Assembly (NCBI GenBank): GCA_023145965.1
Contig: JAGLDC010000062.1
Location: forward strand, 1 to 45,371
Length of the DNA stretch: 45,371 nt
From: a bacterium
GTDB taxonomy: Bacteria > UBP14 > UBA6098
Reading direction: 5' to 3'
Shown here: one piece after another, positions 43,931-45,371 of the stretch
How the letters are laid out: each line of letters begins with the position of its first letter
Position numbering within the stretch: position 1 is the stretch's first letter
Made by a program: the position numbers and the translations under genes
Notes under the pieces: model-generated
Told to the model about the DNA's origin: nothing
What the model saw: the letters and a program-made list of their open reading frames with translations, nothing else
Databases searched by the model: none

Positions 43931-44800
43931 TTGAGAAGATATTCAAAAGCTACGAGTTTATTTTTTGGGGTATCTGTAATTTTGCTTATTCTTGCCTTTA
44001 TCGTGCAGCTTACAGGTGGATGCCGTGGTGAGGTTTTTGGAATATCGTATTCTCTTCAACGCCCAAACCCAATCTTCGGTGGGATAATTATTTTTGCTGC
44101 AATACTTTCTTTTCTATCGAAGAATTTTAGGTCGGACACATTAAACATAACCGATAAATTATTCTCTCGCACTTATCTAGCCCATTCGTTTTGGTATTCT
44201 CTCCTTTTTTTAGGGCTTTTCACGTTGGCCATGGAGCTTTTCGCAAAACAGGGTTCGATATTCGACCTCAACCGCGAGGATGCTATTGGGACATATTTTC
44301 ACGCCTTCCTACTCTTTCTCGTGGGTTTTTTAGCTATTTCGAGAAGCCAGGTAACAAAGAACAAACCATTCAGGTGGTATGTATTCGGAGGGTTGTTTTG
44401 GGCGATGGCGATAGATGAATTAACATCTATTCATGAATCCATTCCGCGTAGGCTATCTTTAGGGCAATCCTCGAATGAAATTTGCGGCCTCGTTTCATGG
44501 ACTGTATTATTGGCTCCTGTCATATTATTTGTAGCATTATATTTCTTCTTTATATCCTATAGACTCGGCAAAAAATCCCGTGTTTTCATCATTTTAGCTA
44601 TCGCATGCTATTTAACTGCGGTTTCCCTAGAGCAATTAATACTAGGCTCTCACATTCCAACCGCAGAATGCCTCGCAGAAGAAGGCATCGAGATGTTGGG
44701 AACATCGTCTTTTATTATAGCCCTTGCCTTAGCACATAAACATCCAGATAGAGTATTCAAACTGCCTTTTAATACCAAAAAACACCGGACAATACGCTGA
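43931..44800 (+). CDS. Polytopic membrane protein of unknown function
   Basis: About 289 residues from TTG 43931 (GGGG six bases upstream); an in-frame TTG at 43919 is also possible. Seven or so hydrophobic helices are visible. The notable part is a helix end with D162-E163-L-T-S-I-H168-E169 (289-residue numbering), followed by more acidic residues in later helices (E234, E246, E250, E251, E254). D, H and E at membrane edges suggest metal binding or a membrane hydrolase, but I do not recognise the family. It lies 16 bp after the GT-C gene and probably shares its transcript. No terminator is evident after it. Confidence 0.7.
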   Translation: MRRYSKATSLFFGVSVILLILAFIVQLTGGCRGEVFGISYSLQRPNPIFGGIIIFAAILSFLSKNFRSDTLNITDKLFSRTYLAHSFWYSLLFLGLFTLAMELFAKQGSIFDLNREDAIGTYFHAFLLFLVGFLAISRSQVTKNKPFRWYVFGGLFWAMAIDELTSIHESIPRRLSLGQSSNEICGLVSWTVLLAPVILFVALYFFFISYRLGKKSRVFIILAIACYLTAVSLEQLILGSHIPTAECLAEEGIEMLGTSSFIIALALAHKHPDRVFKLPFNTKKHRTIR

Positions 44801-45020
44801 TACGCTTAAGGTTCATTAGTTGACAGATCACGCACCCCCAGCACAAGCACAATCCCTCTCCGACAATTGAATAGAAGAATCTTCATGATTTCAACTACAT
44901 TACTGTTAAGGGTAAAGAAGCTTTTTGGGAGATGGATTTACTAGAGGGATATTTCTAGAATGATTATAGGTGAACACTAAAAATTACGACATTCACTTTT
45001 CCCGCATTGCATACCTCCTA

Positions 45021-45038
45021 ATTAAATAATAATTTAAT
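45021..45038. repeat. AT-rich palindrome upstream of the PIN-PhoH promoter
   Basis: ATTAAAT-AATA-ATTTAAT, two perfect 7-base arms, ending 7 bases before the -35 hexamer. It may be an operator or an A/T-rich promoter element. Confidence 0.4.
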
Positions 45039-45044
45039 CTGTTA

Positions 45045-45073
45045 TTGACTTTAGCATCATAACACGTTAGATT
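45045..45073 (+). promoter_or_regulatory. Candidate promoter of the PIN-PhoH gene
   Basis: TTGACT (45045-45050), a 17-bp spacer, then TAGATT (45068-45073). Transcription would start near 45080, giving a leader of about 36 nt with AAAGGTG close to the ATG at 45116. Confidence 0.5.
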
Positions 45074-45115
45074 TTTCATGCCGGTGGACTGGATTTATTA
45101 CTTAGAAAGGTGGCA

Positions 45116-45371
45116 ATGCCGCGCAAAAAGAAGATATTTGTAATCGATACAAATGTTATTTTATACGACCATACGGCCATATATAATTTCCAAGAACACG
45201 ATGTAGTTATTCCTATTGTTGTTCTCGAAGAAATCGATAAGTTTAAAAAAGGCAATAACTTAATTAATTTCGAGGCACGCGAATTCGTCCGTAAGCTGGA
45301 TAAAATAGCTGGCGACAAGCTTTTTACCAAGGGTATCTCCCTTGGTAAAGGTAGAGGAAGGCTCTTTATCG
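45116..45371 (+). CDS. PIN-PhoH family protein, 5' part only
   Basis: The first 85 codons are present and the frame runs off the right edge. The N-terminus MPRKKKIFVIDTNVILYD is the start of a PIN ribonuclease domain with the metal-binding Asp in VIDTN, and VVLEEIDKFKKG supplies the next acidic pair. This pattern is typical of PhoH2-type proteins, in which a PIN domain is fused to a PhoH ATPase/helicase; the PhoH part would lie beyond the window. ATG at 45116 has AAAGGTG upstream. Such proteins are RNA helicase-nucleases or toxin-like enzymes. Confidence 0.82.
   Translation, partial: MPRKKKIFVIDTNVILYDHTAIYNFQEHDVVIPIVVLEEIDKFKKGNNLINFEAREFVRKLDKIAGDKLFTKGISLGKGRGRLFI
45323..45349. repeat. 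Perfect 11-bp inverted repeat inside the PIN-PhoH coding region
   Basis: TTTACCAAGGG, a 5-nt spacer TATCT, then CCCTTGGTAAA. All 11 bases pair. It lies in frame within codons 70-78 or so of the PIN-PhoH gene. Confidence 0.6.

Larger units (their letters stand above)
44801..45115. other. 315-bp intergenic region before the PIN-PhoH gene
   Basis: No gene or RNA is recognised. It contains a perfect AT-rich palindrome (45021-45038), a promoter (45045-45073) and an AAAGGTG ribosome site. An isolated TTGACA at 44820 has no matching -10. Confidence 0.6.

Noticed and set aside
44820-44860. TTGACA at 44820-44825 as a promoter
   Set aside because: No -10-like hexamer lies 16-18 bases downstream; the sequence there is C-rich.
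1-45371. CRISPR arrays, transposases, phage genes, rRNA
   Set aside because: I looked for regular direct repeats, transposase or integrase motifs, phage genes and rRNA strings on both strands and saw none.

Overview
The window reads as a chromosomal segment of an uncultured Gram-negative bacterium of the FCB (Fibrobacterota-Chlorobiota-Bacteroidota) superphylum or a nearby candidate phylum. The evidence is indirect. Several very large secreted proteins end in a Por-secretion (type IX, T9SS) C-terminal sorting domain with the 'PNPFN' motif. An outer membrane is implied by KdsB (KDO activation), LolA, a Wza-type exporter, a Wzi-like barrel and a lipoprotein. DNA is moderately AT-rich and TTG starts are common. 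I cannot name the phylum or species from sequence alone.

Layout. (1) 1-3630, minus strand: a truncated lipoprotein gene, then an operon recN - CDP-alcohol phosphatidyltransferase (PgsA-like) - TrkA/KtrA-type RCK protein. (2) 3763-10652, plus strand: a tight array dapA-dapB, two secreted proteins (the second with a T9SS tail), a UspA protein and a histidine-kinase-like protein that seems to lack a phosphoacceptor histidine; a strong bidirectional terminator follows. (3) 10702-12263, minus strand: a DUF4388/PATAN protein and a small membrane protein. (4) 12479-26572, minus strand: two giant T9SS cargo proteins of about 1577 and 3074 residues, each followed by a clear terminator. The larger has a leader of about 390 nt and a promoter overlapping a perfect palindrome. 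(5) 27112-38308, minus strand: a Wzx/Wzy-type polysaccharide cluster (Wza-like exporter with six SLBB repeats, Wzz, Wzy-like, Wzx flippase, two GT4 glycosyltransferases, RmlD-like reductase, Wzi-like barrel). (6) 38323-40915, minus strand: rplY(ctc), prs, tRNA-Gln(UUG), ispE, a housekeeping run that reads straight into the polysaccharide genes without a visible terminator. (7) 40976-45371, plus strand: lolA (probably leaderless), a G-rich possible structured leader, kdsB, a GT-C-like membrane protein, an unknown polytopic membrane protein, and the start of a PIN-PhoH gene cut by the window end.

How the parts fit. Most of the window serves the envelope: KDO activation, lipoprotein transport, phospholipid head-group synthesis, a surface polysaccharide with its export machine, and very large surface proteins that would use a T9SS not encoded here. 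I see no phage, transposase, CRISPR array or obvious defence system. The points most worth a second look are the histidine-less kinase-like protein, active-site substitutions in DapA, the control region of the 3074-residue protein, the G-rich element before kdsB, and the polytopic protein with D-E-(x)4-H-E residues in its membrane region.
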